Positions 35,257 through 44,375 are shown, counted from the first letter of the stretch. The stretch: DNA of 64,000 nt from Bacteroidia bacterium (GCA_037045145.1 JBAOIA010000012.1:868001-932000); one strand, 5' to 3'. The notes: generated from the letters alone by a model not told the origin. A program made the numbers and translations.

Positions 35257-35847
35257 ATGAATAAAACAAGACTTGAAGCATTCAGCGATGGTGTGCTTGC
35301 CATAATAATTACCATCATGGTTTTAGAATTAAGAGTACCGCATGAAACAAGTTTAAAAGCACTTATAGTTTTATGGCCGGTATTTTTTAGTTACGTAATC
35401 AGCTTTATTTATGTTGGAATCTATTGGGGCAATCATCATCACTTATTGCACACCGTTCATCACGTAAACGGAAAAATAATCTGGGCCAATATGGGTTTAC
35501 TATTTTGTCTTTCACTACTGCCATTTACTAGTGCGTGGATGGGTGAAAATATTACAGAGAAAATACCACTATTTATTTACGCTGTTAATTTGGCTGCTTG
35601 TGCTATTGCCTTCTATGCTCTTCAAATGTGTATCATGTCACACCATATTTATTCTACCAAACTTATTGAAGCTGTTAAAAAACAGAAAACCAAAGGAATG
35701 ATCTCATTTGCAATTTACATACTAGCCGGCCTGATGGCATTTATGCAAACATGGATTAGTATGATTTTGATTGTCATACCAGCTGTTCTTTGGGTAATTC
35801 CTGATAAAAATATTGAAGCGGCACTTTCAGAAGAAAACAAAGAATAA
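35257..35847 (+). CDS. TMEM175-like (DUF1211) membrane protein
   Basis: 196 residues with about six membrane helices. The family signature RLEAFSDGVLAIIITIMVLE (RxxxFSDG) lies at the start of the first helix. TMEM175 proteins form K+ or proton-permeable channels, and bacterial ones assemble as tetramers of six-helix subunits. The short charged C-terminal tail is variable. It follows the GNAT gene by 38 bp. Complete. Confidence 0.9.
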   Translation: MNKTRLEAFSDGVLAIIITIMVLELRVPHETSLKALIVLWPVFFSYVISFIYVGIYWGNHHHLLHTVHHVNGKIIWANMGLLFCLSLLPFTSAWMGENITEKIPLFIYAVNLAACAIAFYALQMCIMSHHIYSTKLIEAVKKQKTKGMISFAIYILAGLMAFMQTWISMILIVIPAVLWVIPDKNIEAALSEENKE

Positions 35848-35964
35848 ACTTCTCTCTATTTTTTTCTGTGACTAAACCAGAGCATTAAACACCCCATTAC
35901 ATTGAAGTATTAGGAATAGTATATTATTCATTTCTTTTGATGGCAATCACCAAAAACTGACGAA

Positions 35965-35984
35965 TTACTGACAAAAATCAGTAA
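35965..35984 (+). promoter_or_regulatory. Candidate operator palindrome upstream of the Ric gene
   Basis: TTACTGA-CAAAAA-TCAGTAA is a perfect 7-bp inverted repeat around a 6-bp spacer, 42 bp upstream of the -7 element at 36026-36033. The spacing and length suit a dimeric regulator (Crp/Fnr type or Rrf2 type). An additional ACTGAC half-site lies 5 bp upstream. Confidence 0.5.
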
Positions 35985-36025
35985 ATATTAAAAGTATTTA
36001 TTTACTTTTATTGGAATTCTTTGAT

Positions 36026-36033
36026 TACTTTTG
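36026..36033 (+). promoter_or_regulatory. -7 element of the Ric gene promoter
   Basis: TACTTTTG matches TAnnTTTG and lies 30 bp before the Met codon at 36063. It overlaps the longest possible reading frame (ATT/ATG at 36021), so that upstream start would not be on the transcript. Confidence 0.5.
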
Positions 36034-36062
36034 TGCCATTAATTATACAAACACATATTATT

Positions 36063-37025
36063 ATGCAAGCAGAAGTTGACAACATTTTAAACGTAACGTT
36101 ATTAGAGCCAAGAATGAAACATCCTACCATTTTCGCACGCTTTGATGAACTGAGTCCGGGAGAGAGTTTAACTATTCATAACGATCATGACCCAAAGCCT
36201 CTTTATTATCAGCTTTTAGGTGAACGTGGCAACATATTTACATGGGAATATCTGGAACAAGGTCCCCAGTGGTGGAAAGTAAAAATTTCAAAACGCATTA
36301 GTGGCGAAAGCGATGAGACCCTCGGAGAAATTGTAGCAAAAGACATGCACAAGGCACAAATCTTTAAAAAATATGGTATTGATTTTTGCTGTGGTGGAAA
36401 GAAAACGGTTAAACAAGCTTGTGAAGAAAAAGGAATTGATGTTACCCTAGTTGAACAAGAGTTACAGAAAGCACAAAAAGTAGTTTCCAACAGACCACTA
36501 CCCTACAATGAATGGAATCTGGATTTTCTGGCAGATTATATTGTGAACACACATCACACGTATGTAAAAAATAATCTTCCTGAAATCAGCGGATATGCAG
36601 CTAAAGTTGCAAGGGTACATGGGCATAATCATCCTGAGTTATTAAGAATAAATCAGTTGGTTGAGGCAATCAGTTCAGAGTTTTCATCACATCTGGTAAA
36701 AGAAGAGCAGGTGTTGTTTCCTTATATTAAACGTATGGTAGCAGCAAAAAACAACAAAGAATCTGTCCAGCAATCATCGATCGGATCAGTAAAAGGGCCA
36801 ATCAATATGATGGAGATTGAACATGAATCGGCAGGTAAAAATATGAGTGAAATAAGAACACTCAGTAATGATTTTACTTTACCGGAAGATGCTTGTGCAA
36901 GTTACAGTTTACTGTTCAGATTACTTGAAGAATTTGAAGAAGATTTGCATACTCATGTGCACCTGGAAAACAACATTCTTTTTCCAAAAGCACTAGAGCT
37001 TGAAAAAGAGCTGATAACAAAATAA
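36063..37025 (+). CDS. DUF2249-Ric fusion: di-iron iron-sulfur cluster repair protein
   Basis: 320 residues from the Met at 36063 (the frame extends to 36021, but that part overlaps the promoter). Domain order: DUF2249 (about 15-75, FARFDELSPGESLTIHNDHDPKPL), ScdA_N (about 85-145, with GIDFCCGGKKTVKQACEE) and a hemerythrin HHE domain (about 160-315, with ligand-type His residues NTHHTYV, RVHGHNHPE, HLVKEEQ, EHESAG and THVHLEN). Ric/YtfE/ScdA proteins help repair Fe-S clusters damaged by nitric oxide or oxidants. The fused DUF2249 is unusual compared with E. coli YtfE. It is the first gene of a cluster ending in an Rrf2 regulator. Confidence 0.85.
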   Translation: MQAEVDNILNVTLLEPRMKHPTIFARFDELSPGESLTIHNDHDPKPLYYQLLGERGNIFTWEYLEQGPQWWKVKISKRISGESDETLGEIVAKDMHKAQIFKKYGIDFCCGGKKTVKQACEEKGIDVTLVEQELQKAQKVVSNRPLPYNEWNLDFLADYIVNTHHTYVKNNLPEISGYAAKVARVHGHNHPELLRINQLVEAISSEFSSHLVKEEQVLFPYIKRMVAAKNNKESVQQSSIGSVKGPINMMEIEHESAGKNMSEIRTLSNDFTLPEDACASYSLLFRLLEEFEEDLHTHVHLENNILFPKALELEKELITK

Positions 37026-37079
37026 AAAAAACATTTAGTATTACTTTATAGTTCATTTAATTCCGGTAGTGTTTCATTA

Positions 37080-37184
37080 AATCTGACATAGACGAAAAGT
37101 CAATAAATACAGAGCAGCAGAAAGGTATGGTTTGTTATGTTTGTGATACCAGATGCAATTTTAGCTCTGTATTTATGTCAGGTT
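37080..37184. repeat. Cloverleaf-like nested palindrome between ric and the cupin gene
   Basis: Outer arms AATCTGACATA (37080-37090) and TATGTCAGGTT (37174-37184) pair with one mismatch. The inner arms TAAATACAGAGC (37104-37115) and GCTCTGTATTTA (37164-37175) pair perfectly. The 13-nt left bulge itself holds GAC-GAAAA-GTC, and the loop holds GGTAT...ATACC. It may be a small RNA, a mobile palindrome or a transcription-control hairpin; no T-run marks it as a plain terminator. Confidence 0.55.
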
Positions 37185-37281
37185 ACTTATGAGTGAATTT
37201 CATCTTTATAAATTAAACCTGAAAAAGCTCGTTTTTCCAAATTCAAAGTATTCAGAACACTAAATTTTAAATAATTACACA

Positions 37282-37605
37282 ATGGAAAATACTATAAACC
37301 CTGCACTTCAAACATGGACATCAGGAAGAGTGAGTGGTTTTTACGGCAAAGATTTACTGAATCTCAACAATGGTACAGTTAAGTTAGTAAAAATTGATCC
37401 ACATGCAAAGTATCCGGAACATATACATCCGGACAAAACAGAATATGCATTTGTTTTAGAAGGCAATCCGGAGTTTTTTATCGAAGGCACTCATTATTCA
37501 GGTCAGCCGGGTGAATTTTTTATTTTCCCATCAGCGAAAAAGCATGCCATACAAAATAATACACCTTTAGAATGTACATTACTGATTGGTGCTATAACGG
37601 TTTAA
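37282..37605 (+). CDS. Small cupin-domain protein
   Basis: 107 residues, essentially a single cupin barrel: HIHPDKTEYAFVLEGNPEF (motif 1, with His and Glu ligands) and QPGEFFIFPSAKKHAIQN (motif 2, His). The metal-binding residues are present, so it may be a metal-dependent sensor or enzyme; its substrate is unknown. It sits between the Ric fusion and the DUF1858/DUF2249 gene and is probably part of that stress cluster. Confidence 0.8.
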   Translation: MENTINPALQTWTSGRVSGFYGKDLLNLNNGTVKLVKIDPHAKYPEHIHPDKTEYAFVLEGNPEFFIEGTHYSGQPGEFFIFPSAKKHAIQNNTPLECTLLIGAITV

Positions 37606-37663
37606 AACAGTGAATCAAACCAATATCTTACTATAATTATGTACTGTTATTAAATGTTCTTCG

Positions 37664-38470
37664 ATGACTATAAATGCCAATACAAAAATTGCTACTATAC
37701 TAAAACACAATGCCGATGCACTTGATGCTATTGTAAGTATCAGTCCTAAGTTTGAAAAACTACGTAATCCGTTGTTAAGAAAAATTATGGCAGGTCGTAC
37801 AAGTTTGGCAATGGCATCAAAAATTGGTGGATGTAGTGTAAATGACTTTTTTGTAAAGCTGCAACCTTTAGGTTTTGAGATTGACAGCACAATTCAAGCA
37901 ATTGAGAAACCGGTCAGTAAAATGCCTGAGGTTTTTAATTCATTAAAAAAGGAGAATATTGTTTCACTTGATGTAAGACCTGTTTTAGCTACAGGCAGTG
38001 ATCCATTAAACCTGATTCTTGAAAAAGTCAACAGTCTGGAAGCGGGAAAATGCTTAAAAATCATTAACACTTTTGAGCCTACTCCACTCATCAACATGTT
38101 AGAGAAAAAAGGTTTTATAACTTATACAGACACCATTAGTGATGACCTCATAGAAACATACTTCTACAAAAAGTCAGACAACAAGGGCGAAATAAATCCT
38201 GCTATTAACGCTTCTGGTGGATGGGATGAAATGATACAACATTACAGCAACAAACTTCAAACTATTGATGTTCGTGCTTTGGAGATGCCACTTCCAATGT
38301 TAACCATTCTTGATTCATTAGAAAAACTACCATCTGATTATGCATTATATGTTTATCATAAACGTATTCCTGTATTTTTGCTACCCGAATTAGCTGAAAA
38401 AAAATTCGATTATCGAATAAAAGAAATTTCTGATGGTGAAGTGCACCTGCTTATTTTTAAGATGTTATGA
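37664..38470 (+). CDS. DUF1858-DUF2249-DUF2249 protein
   Basis: 268 residues. The N-terminus (about 1-75) matches the DUF1858 style (NTKIATILKHNADALDAIVS and LRNPLLRKIM), also related to the ScdA_N fold. Two DUF2249-like domains follow: about 97-170 (VSLDVRPVLATGSDPLNLI) and 205-268 (TIDVRALEMPLPMLTILDSLEKLP). DUF2249 resembles SirA/TusA-like folds and occurs in genes near Ric, hemerythrin and heme-copper proteins. Its activity is undetermined. It lies nine bases before the NnrS-like gene, in an apparent operon. Confidence 0.75.
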   Translation: MTINANTKIATILKHNADALDAIVSISPKFEKLRNPLLRKIMAGRTSLAMASKIGGCSVNDFFVKLQPLGFEIDSTIQAIEKPVSKMPEVFNSLKKENIVSLDVRPVLATGSDPLNLILEKVNSLEAGKCLKIINTFEPTPLINMLEKKGFITYTDTISDDLIETYFYKKSDNKGEINPAINASGGWDEMIQHYSNKLQTIDVRALEMPLPMLTILDSLEKLPSDYALYVYHKRIPVFLLPELAEKKFDYRIKEISDGEVHLLIFKML

Positions 38471-38478
38471 ATTAAAGT

Positions 38479-39759
38479 ATGATCATTACTGATTCTATAA
38501 AAACAACCTCCTATAAAGTAGTGTTGCCCTTTTATATTTATGCCGCATTTGCTTTTTTAATTTCTGCCATACTACTTTTAACGTCTTCTTCTGCTTTTAC
38601 AGATCATTACTTTCAGCCTCACATTTTAGCCATCACACACCTGATGGCATTGGGTTGGGGAACAATGATTATTCTAGGTGCTAGTCATCAACTTGTACCT
38701 GTACTGATTGAAGGAAAACTTTACAGTGATAAATTAGCATATGCTTCATTTGTTTTTGCCGGAATTGGTATTCCATTACTAGTCTATGGATTTTATGCAT
38801 TCAACATGCACAATCCTGCCAAATGGGGTGGCAGATTCATCTTATTGTCAATCATTGCATATTTAATTAATCTTGGGGTAAGCATGTCGCATAGCAAGAA
38901 AGAAAACATACACGCTTTATTTGTTTTTACCTCGGTATTGTGGTTGTTTCTTACAGGTGCTTTAGGACTTGCCTTAGTATATAACTTTACTTTCAATATG
39001 TTTCCGCATGATTCTTTACACTACCTTCCACTTCATGTGCATGCAGGTGTAATTGGCTGGTTTCTGATGTTGATAATAGGTGTAGGCTCAAGACTGATTC
39101 CCATGTTCTTGATTTCAAAATATACCAGCACAAAACTGCTGAAGTGGATTTTTGTACTCATAAACGGGGCGCTAATATCTTATATCCTGATTTTCTATTT
39201 TATTAAAATTACAGAAGTTATTTTATTGCCCTGGCTAATGCTTTTTGCAGGAATTGCACTCTTCATTTTTTATTGCTATTCGGCTTTCAAACATCGTATA
39301 AGAAAACAGGTTGATGAGCCCATGAAGGTTTCATTACTTGCTGTAATGCTGATAATAATTCCATTAATATTGTTGCTTATTGCTATTGTTACTGCCACCT
39401 TATACGCGCAGGAAAATATTGCATTGTCTTTGAGTTATGGATTTTTAATTTTCTTTGGATGGATAACTGCAATTATTTTGGGAATGACCTTTAAAACACT
39501 ACCATTTATTGTGTGGAATAAGGTTTATCATAAACGCTCCGGAATCGGAAAAACTCCTAACCCAAAAGATTTATTTAGTAACACAGCTTTTAAAGTTATG
39601 AGTATGTCCTATATTGCAGGATTACTTTTATTTGTAACAGGTAGTTTAATGATTCAACTGTTATTAATTCAATGTGGTGCTGTTCTCATACTTACTGCAG
39701 CCTCACTATACGTGTTTAATGTTTTAAAAGTAGTTACACATAAACCCCGGCAAATATGA
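38479..39759 (+). CDS. NnrS/heme-copper-oxidase-like 12-helix membrane protein
   Basis: 426 residues with about 12 hydrophobic helices. Conserved histidines sit in THLMALGWGTMIILGASHQL and LHVHAGVIGWFLMLIIGVGS, the kind seen in NnrS and in subunit I-like relatives of NO reductase and cbb3 oxidase. It lacks a clear six-histidine metal-site pattern, so a role in NO stress or sensing rather than catalysis is likely. It overlaps the next gene by four bases (ATGA). The closest named family should be treated as NnrS-like, not proven. Confidence 0.65.
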   Translation: MIITDSIKTTSYKVVLPFYIYAAFAFLISAILLLTSSSAFTDHYFQPHILAITHLMALGWGTMIILGASHQLVPVLIEGKLYSDKLAYASFVFAGIGIPLLVYGFYAFNMHNPAKWGGRFILLSIIAYLINLGVSMSHSKKENIHALFVFTSVLWLFLTGALGLALVYNFTFNMFPHDSLHYLPLHVHAGVIGWFLMLIIGVGSRLIPMFLISKYTSTKLLKWIFVLINGALISYILIFYFIKITEVILLPWLMLFAGIALFIFYCYSAFKHRIRKQVDEPMKVSLLAVMLIIIPLILLLIAIVTATLYAQENIALSLSYGFLIFFGWITAIILGMTFKTLPFIVWNKVYHKRSGIGKTPNPKDLFSNTAFKVMSMSYIAGLLLFVTGSLMIQLLLIQCGAVLILTAASLYVFNVLKVVTHKPRQI

Positions 39760-40079
39760 ATGTAAAAACAAATAACAATTTAAAGTGTACAGTTGCTTTG
39801 GCAGCACTTGAGCATGTTGATGATCCTGAAATAGGACTCAATGTTGTTGACTTAGGATTGATATATGAAATTAATTTCGATGAGGAAGCAAAAAAAATAG
39901 CATGTACAATGACCTTAACAACTGAATTTTGTCCGATGGGTGAATCCATAACAGAAAATGCTAGAAATGCAGTACAACAAGTGTTTCCGGAATATTCAAT
40001 AGATTTGAACCTGACTTTTGATCCATCATGGAATCCGGAAATGATTTCGGAAGAAGGTCGAACATTTTTAGGACGATAG
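39756..40079 (+). CDS. MIP18 (DUF59) family Fe-S assembly factor
   Basis: 107 residues. The DPEIGLNVVDLGLIYEI segment and the cysteine motif TTEFCPMGESITENA are diagnostic of the MIP18/PaaD/SufT-type family that helps insert Fe-S or other metal clusters. It overlaps the upstream NnrS-like gene and is followed two bases later by the Rrf2 regulator. In this context it may rebuild clusters after nitrosative damage. Confidence 0.9.
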   Translation: MNVKTNNNLKCTVALAALEHVDDPEIGLNVVDLGLIYEINFDEEAKKIACTMTLTTEFCPMGESITENARNAVQQVFPEYSIDLNLTFDPSWNPEMISEEGRTFLGR

Positions 40080-40081
40080 TT

Positions 40082-40513
40082 ATGCTAAGTTTAAGTTGTA
40101 AAGCCGCAATTAAAGCAGTCATTTTTCTCGGTTCGAAGTATGAATCGGGAGACAAAAGCGGTATAAAAGAAATTTCTAAACACATCAATGAAAACGAACA
40201 TACCGTTGGGAAAATTTTACAAAAGCTGGTAAAGAACAATATCATAAATAGCGTTAAAGGTCCTAATGGTGGTTTTTATATTACACTAAAACAACGAAAC
40301 CAATCCGTCATTAATATTGTTGAGGCAATTGACGGCAAAGATGTTTTTAAACAATGCGGCTTAGGTTTAACAAAATGTTCAGAGTCGCATCCTTGCCCTT
40401 TTCATAATGATTTTAAACCGGTGCGTGAGATGTTCAAAAGTATGTGTACACAAAAAAGAGTTTGTGATTTATATCAACATGTCAATAGCGGACTCTCCTA
40501 TTTAGTTGGATAA
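40082..40513 (+). CDS. Rrf2-family transcriptional regulator, probably Fe-S/NO sensing
   Basis: 143 residues, starting MLSLSCKAAIKAVIF at 40082; the frame extends to 40028 inside the previous gene, but that part is not Rrf2-like. A winged helix (about 1-75) is followed by a cluster-binding loop with Cys92, Cys99 and Cys105 (QCGLGLTKCSESHPCPFH). This arrangement resembles NsrR- and IscR-type sensors. It ends the cluster that begins with the Ric fusion and probably regulates it; the palindrome at 35965 is a candidate target. NO versus iron sensing is not settled by sequence. Confidence 0.88.
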   Translation: MLSLSCKAAIKAVIFLGSKYESGDKSGIKEISKHINENEHTVGKILQKLVKNNIINSVKGPNGGFYITLKQRNQSVINIVEAIDGKDVFKQCGLGLTKCSESHPCPFHNDFKPVREMFKSMCTQKRVCDLYQHVNSGLSYLVG

Positions 40514-40602
40514 AAAACTAATGTCCTGACGTAAAAAGTTATTGATGCCTTTTATTAATATAAAAATTGCTTTCGGCATAACAGAAAAAGTGAAATGAAA
40601 AA

Positions 40603-41595
40603 CTAACTGAAGACTTTACGTGCTATAATAAAAATAATAGCTGCCAAAGCCCCGGAAACAGGAATGGTAAGAACCCATGCCCAAACAAGTTGAAGTGTAA
40701 CACCCCAACGAACTGCAGAAATTCTTTTTGTAAGTCCAACACCAATAATAGAACCTGTAATGGTATGTGTTGTACTTACCGGTATTTTAAAATGTTGTGT
40801 AAAAAACAATGTAAATGCACCTGCTGCTTCAGCACTAAATCCTTCAAAGGGAGTAAGCTTGGTTACCCGTTGTCCCATCGTTTTTACAATTCGCCATCCG
40901 CCAAACATTGTTCCTAAAGCAATAGCTGTATAACAAGAAAGAGGAACCCACTCAGGTATGTGGTCAATATCCGAAATCATTCCATGTGAGAGCATAGCAG
41001 CTCCAACAATTCCAATTACTTTTTGAGCATCGTTGCCACCATGTCCAAGGCTATATGCCGCTGATGATAGCAATTGCAATTTTCTGAAAATCCTATCTAC
41101 CTGAGATACATTTGATTTTCGGCACAAATGAATTGTAATAACAGAAATTATCCACGACACAATCATTCCAAGAATTGGAGCTAAAATGATAAAATAGACC
41201 GTTGGCATTACTTTATCAACCTGCAACGCACTAAAGCTTCCTGCATTTGCAATACCTGCACCTGCAAAACCTCCAATAAGTGTATGCGATGAACTGCTTG
41301 GAATTCCCCACCACCAGGTAAGCAAATTCCAAATAATAGCAGCAACAAGACCCGATGCAACTACCATTAAGGTTACACTGTCGGGTGTTACTGTTTTGGC
41401 AACGGTGTCTGCGACTTTTAGTTTAAAAATCCAATAAGCAAGAAAATTAAATGAAGCCGCCCAAATAACTGCTGTCAGCGGGCTTAACACTTTTGTTGAT
41501 ACAACTGTGGCTATGGAGTTTGCAGCATCATGAAACCCATTAATAAAATCGAAAACTAAGGCAAGAATGATTATCGCAATAAGTGCATGGGTCAT
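40603..41595 (-). CDS. pit: PiT-family inorganic phosphate transporter
   Basis: 330 residues, about ten membrane helices. Both PiT signatures are present: FDFINGFHDAANSIATVVST near the N-terminus and SLGHGGNDAQKVIGI in the second half, plus STTHTITGSIIGVG. It imports phosphate with H+ or Na+. It forms an operon with the DUF47 gene four bases upstream, a pairing common for PiT transporters. Full length for the short bacterial form. Confidence 0.93.
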   Translation of the reverse strand: MTHALIAIIILALVFDFINGFHDAANSIATVVSTKVLSPLTAVIWAASFNFLAYWIFKLKVADTVAKTVTPDSVTLMVVASGLVAAIIWNLLTWWWGIPSSSSHTLIGGFAGAGIANAGSFSALQVDKVMPTVYFIILAPILGMIVSWIISVITIHLCRKSNVSQVDRIFRKLQLLSSAAYSLGHGGNDAQKVIGIVGAAMLSHGMISDIDHIPEWVPLSCYTAIALGTMFGGWRIVKTMGQRVTKLTPFEGFSAEAAGAFTLFFTQHFKIPVSTTHTITGSIIGVGLTKRISAVRWGVTLQLVWAWVLTIPVSGALAAIIFIIARKVFS

Positions 41596-41599
41596 ATCA

Positions 41600-42238
41600 T
41601 CAAGCCATTTTAACTATAATAGAATCTATGACATTGGCAGCATCTTCGCACATATCAGTTGCCGTTTCCAGTGCTGACAAAATTTCCTTGGTCTTAATTA
41701 TCTCAACTGCATTAGTTTCTGTTTCAAACAGCCTTGCTACTGCATTATCAAAAATATCATCAGCATGATTTTCAATTGAGTTAATCAGAACCAGCGACTC
41801 TGAGATATTGCGCATATTCTTTTTATTCTTCAGCTCATAAATAACACGTCTTAGCTCTTCTGTTTGTGTTTGAAGCAACTCAGAAAGTTTCACCATGTCT
41901 GAAGAAAATTCTTTCACTTTATATAAATCTATTCTTTTTGATGAACCATGAATATAATCAAGTATATCATCTATAGCACTCACCAGTCTGTGAATGTCTT
42001 CTCTATCAAAAGGTGTAATAAAATTTCGGCTCAGTTCCTTAAAAATCTCATGTGTAATTTCATCTCCACGGTGTTCAAGTCTTTCTATTTCACGAATTAA
42101 TTGTTTGCGTTGAGTGGCATCGGTTGAGGTAACTAACTGACACATGGTTTTTCCGGCTTCCTGCAGGTTTAATGCTGCCTGGTCAAAAAGTGGAAAAAAC
42201 TTTTTATCCTGAGGGATAAAATATTGAATAAATGACAT
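41600..42238 (-). CDS. DUF47 (PhoU-like) phosphate transport accessory protein
   Basis: 212 residues, all-helical, with the DUF47 segments LEHRGDEITHEIFKEL and FDREDIHRLVSAIDDILDYI. These proteins resemble PhoU and partner with PiT transporters. It is located upstream of pit with a 4-bp gap and is surely co-transcribed. It probably modulates Pit, though the mechanism is not established. Confidence 0.92.
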   Translation of the reverse strand: MSFIQYFIPQDKKFFPLFDQAALNLQEAGKTMCQLVTSTDATQRKQLIREIERLEHRGDEITHEIFKELSRNFITPFDREDIHRLVSAIDDILDYIHGSSKRIDLYKVKEFSSDMVKLSELLQTQTEELRRVIYELKNKKNMRNISESLVLINSIENHADDIFDNAVARLFETETNAVEIIKTKEILSALETATDMCEDAANVIDSIIVKMA

Positions 42239-42349
42239 AAACCGATGTTTATTTAAAAGAATTATGCCGCAAAACTAAAAACACTGAGCAAAAATCGAAG
42301 TAATGTTAATAAAAAGTTATTCAAATAAATACATTATTTTTGAATCCTT

Positions 42350-43750
42350 ATGAATATAACTTTTTATGGTGCTGCCCGAAATGTTACAGGCAGTAAGCAC
42401 CTGATAGAGACTTCATCCGGCAAAAAAATATTACTTGATTGCGGATTTTTTCAAAACAGAGGTAAAGATAATGACAGGCTTAATCGCAGCTTTAACTTTG
42501 ACCCTCAACAAATTGACCTGATGATTTTGTCACATGCCCACATAGATCATTCCGGTAATATTCCAAATCTTGTAAAACAAGGATTTAATAAAACCATCTT
42601 TACCACACAAGCTACTATTGATCTTTGTGAAGTGATGCTTGCCGATAGTGCCTATATTCAAAGTGGAGATATTGAATATGTCAACAGAAGACGAAAAAGG
42701 AACGGACAAAGTGCACTTGAAGCCATTTATGAAATTGAAGATGTAGAAAAAGCCATGAAGCTTTTTGCACCTGTGGCTGTCAACAAACGTTTTCATTTTG
42801 ACGATGAAATTGCCTTTGAATTTACCGATGCAGGCCATATTTTAGGTAGCGTGAGTGTACATGTTTTCATTACAGAAAAAGGCAATACAAAACAAATAAC
42901 TTTTAGTGGTGATGTAGGTCGTTTTAATGACTTAATCTTAAAAGCCCCTGCCCCTTTTTCGCAGGCTGATTACATTTTGTGTGAATCTACCTATGGAAAC
43001 AAACTCCACGACCAATCAACAGATGCACGACAGAAATTATTACAAATTGTCAATAAAACATGTGTTGATCAAAAAGGCAAACTGATAATACCGGCATTCA
43101 GCCTGGGCCGTACTCAGGAAATTATTTACACATTAGACCGTTTTAAGACAGAAAACAAACTGCCATCAATACCTGTTTTTGTTGACAGCCCTCTTGCTAT
43201 TGATGCAACTAATATTATGCGCAAACACAGTGAGTTTTTTAATGCTGACCTTGTAAATTACCTTCATTATGATGATGACCCATTTGGATTCAGCAATCTC
43301 AAATATGTTAGAAAAGTTGAAGAGTCTAAAAAAATTAATGACCTGAAAGGTCCTTGTATCATTATTTCTGCTTCAGGAATGATTGAAGCCGGCAGGATAA
43401 AACATCATATTAAGAACAACATTAATGACAGCCGAAACACCATTCTTATTGTTGGCTATTGTACACCTGAGTCAATTGGCGGGCATTTAATGCGAGGGGA
43501 TAAAATCATTAAAATTTTTGGTAATGAATACCCTGTGAAAGCCAATGTTGAAGTAATTTCTTCCTTCAGTGCACATGCCGATTATTTGGAGTTGATAAAA
43601 TATCTGTCTTGTCAGGATGCCTCTGCGGTTAAAAAACTTTTTTTGGTACATGGCGAATATGAAGTTCAAAAAGAGTTTAAAGAGAAATTAATTGAGGCTG
43701 GTTTTAAAAATGTTGAAATTCCGGAAGAATTACAATCCTTTAAACTTTAA
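42350..43750 (+). CDS. MBL-fold beta-CASP RNA exonuclease-type protein
   Basis: 466 residues. The metallo-beta-lactamase motif HAHIDHSGN (about 62-70) supplies the zinc ligands. The beta-CASP and RMMBL regions follow: SGDVGR, IPAFSLGRTQEIIY, ISASGMIEAGRIKHH, FSAHADYLEL and FLVHGE. The family includes RNA-processing nucleases such as YSH1/CPSF73-type enzymes. The length is normal. It is convergent with rdgB, overlapping its 3' end by 11 bp. Confidence 0.92.
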   Translation: MNITFYGAARNVTGSKHLIETSSGKKILLDCGFFQNRGKDNDRLNRSFNFDPQQIDLMILSHAHIDHSGNIPNLVKQGFNKTIFTTQATIDLCEVMLADSAYIQSGDIEYVNRRRKRNGQSALEAIYEIEDVEKAMKLFAPVAVNKRFHFDDEIAFEFTDAGHILGSVSVHVFITEKGNTKQITFSGDVGRFNDLILKAPAPFSQADYILCESTYGNKLHDQSTDARQKLLQIVNKTCVDQKGKLIIPAFSLGRTQEIIYTLDRFKTENKLPSIPVFVDSPLAIDATNIMRKHSEFFNADLVNYLHYDDDPFGFSNLKYVRKVEESKKINDLKGPCIIISASGMIEAGRIKHHIKNNINDSRNTILIVGYCTPESIGGHLMRGDKIIKIFGNEYPVKANVEVISSFSAHADYLELIKYLSCQDASAVKKLFLVHGEYEVQKEFKEKLIEAGFKNVEIPEELQSFKL

Positions 43751-44324
43751 GATTACTCAAGAAGGTAATCATTTTGCCTAATGCAATTTGTCTGTGACTG
43801 ATTTTATTTTTTTCGTCAGCTGTCATTTCTGCAAAGGTTCGATTATAGCCATCAGGCATAAAAACAGGATCATATCCAAATCCTGAACTGCCACGTTCTG
43901 TATGGGTGATATTTCCATAGATTCTTCCTTCAAAATAATTTGCCTTACCACCACAAATTAGGCAAATAACGGTAACAAAACAGGCCTTTCTGTCCTTTAT
44001 TCCTGAAAGATCCGCCAACAACTTCCTCCTATTTTCGGCATCGGTGGCATTTTTACCGGCATAGCGTGCCGAATAGATTCCCGGTGCATCATTTAATGCT
44101 GTAACACACAAGCCACTGTCATCAGCAAAACAATTCTTCTTAGTAAGTAATGCAACGGCACTGGCTTTTAGAAAGGCATTTTCCTGAAAAGTGGTTCCGG
44201 TTTCATCAATATCGGATTCAATTCCGGCCTCAGAAAGAGAATGAAAAATGTAACCGAAGGGCAGCATTTTACGTATCTCTTGCAATTTATGATTATTGTT
44301 GGAACAAAATATTAACTCATTCAT
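43740..44324 (-). CDS. rdgB: XTP/dITP diphosphatase (RdgB/HAM1)
   Basis: 194 residues with the Ham1 signatures: FCSNNNHKLQEI at the start, ENAFLKASA, FADDSGLCVTALNDAPGIYSAR, and GSSGFGYDPVFMP with TFAEMTADEKNKISHR near the end. It hydrolyses ITP, XTP and dITP to keep deaminated purines out of DNA and RNA. The 3' end overlaps the beta-CASP gene on the opposite strand. Confidence 0.95.
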   Translation of the reverse strand: MNELIFCSNNNHKLQEIRKMLPFGYIFHSLSEAGIESDIDETGTTFQENAFLKASAVALLTKKNCFADDSGLCVTALNDAPGIYSARYAGKNATDAENRRKLLADLSGIKDRKACFVTVICLICGGKANYFEGRIYGNITHTERGSSGFGYDPVFMPDGYNRTFAEMTADEKNKISHRQIALGKMITFLSNLKV

Positions 44325-44375
44325 TTTTTAAGTCAAAAATATATACATTTACTTTGTTTTAAAAACCACCTTAAA

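Noticed and set aside
36021..36062. Upstream start for the Ric fusion
   Set aside because: The -7 element TACTTTTG at 36026-36033 lies inside this stretch, and the residues (ITFVPLIIQTH) are not conserved Ric sequence.
40028..40081. Upstream start for the Rrf2 regulator
   Set aside because: It lies inside the MIP18 gene. The Met at 40082 gives the canonical Rrf2 N-terminus.
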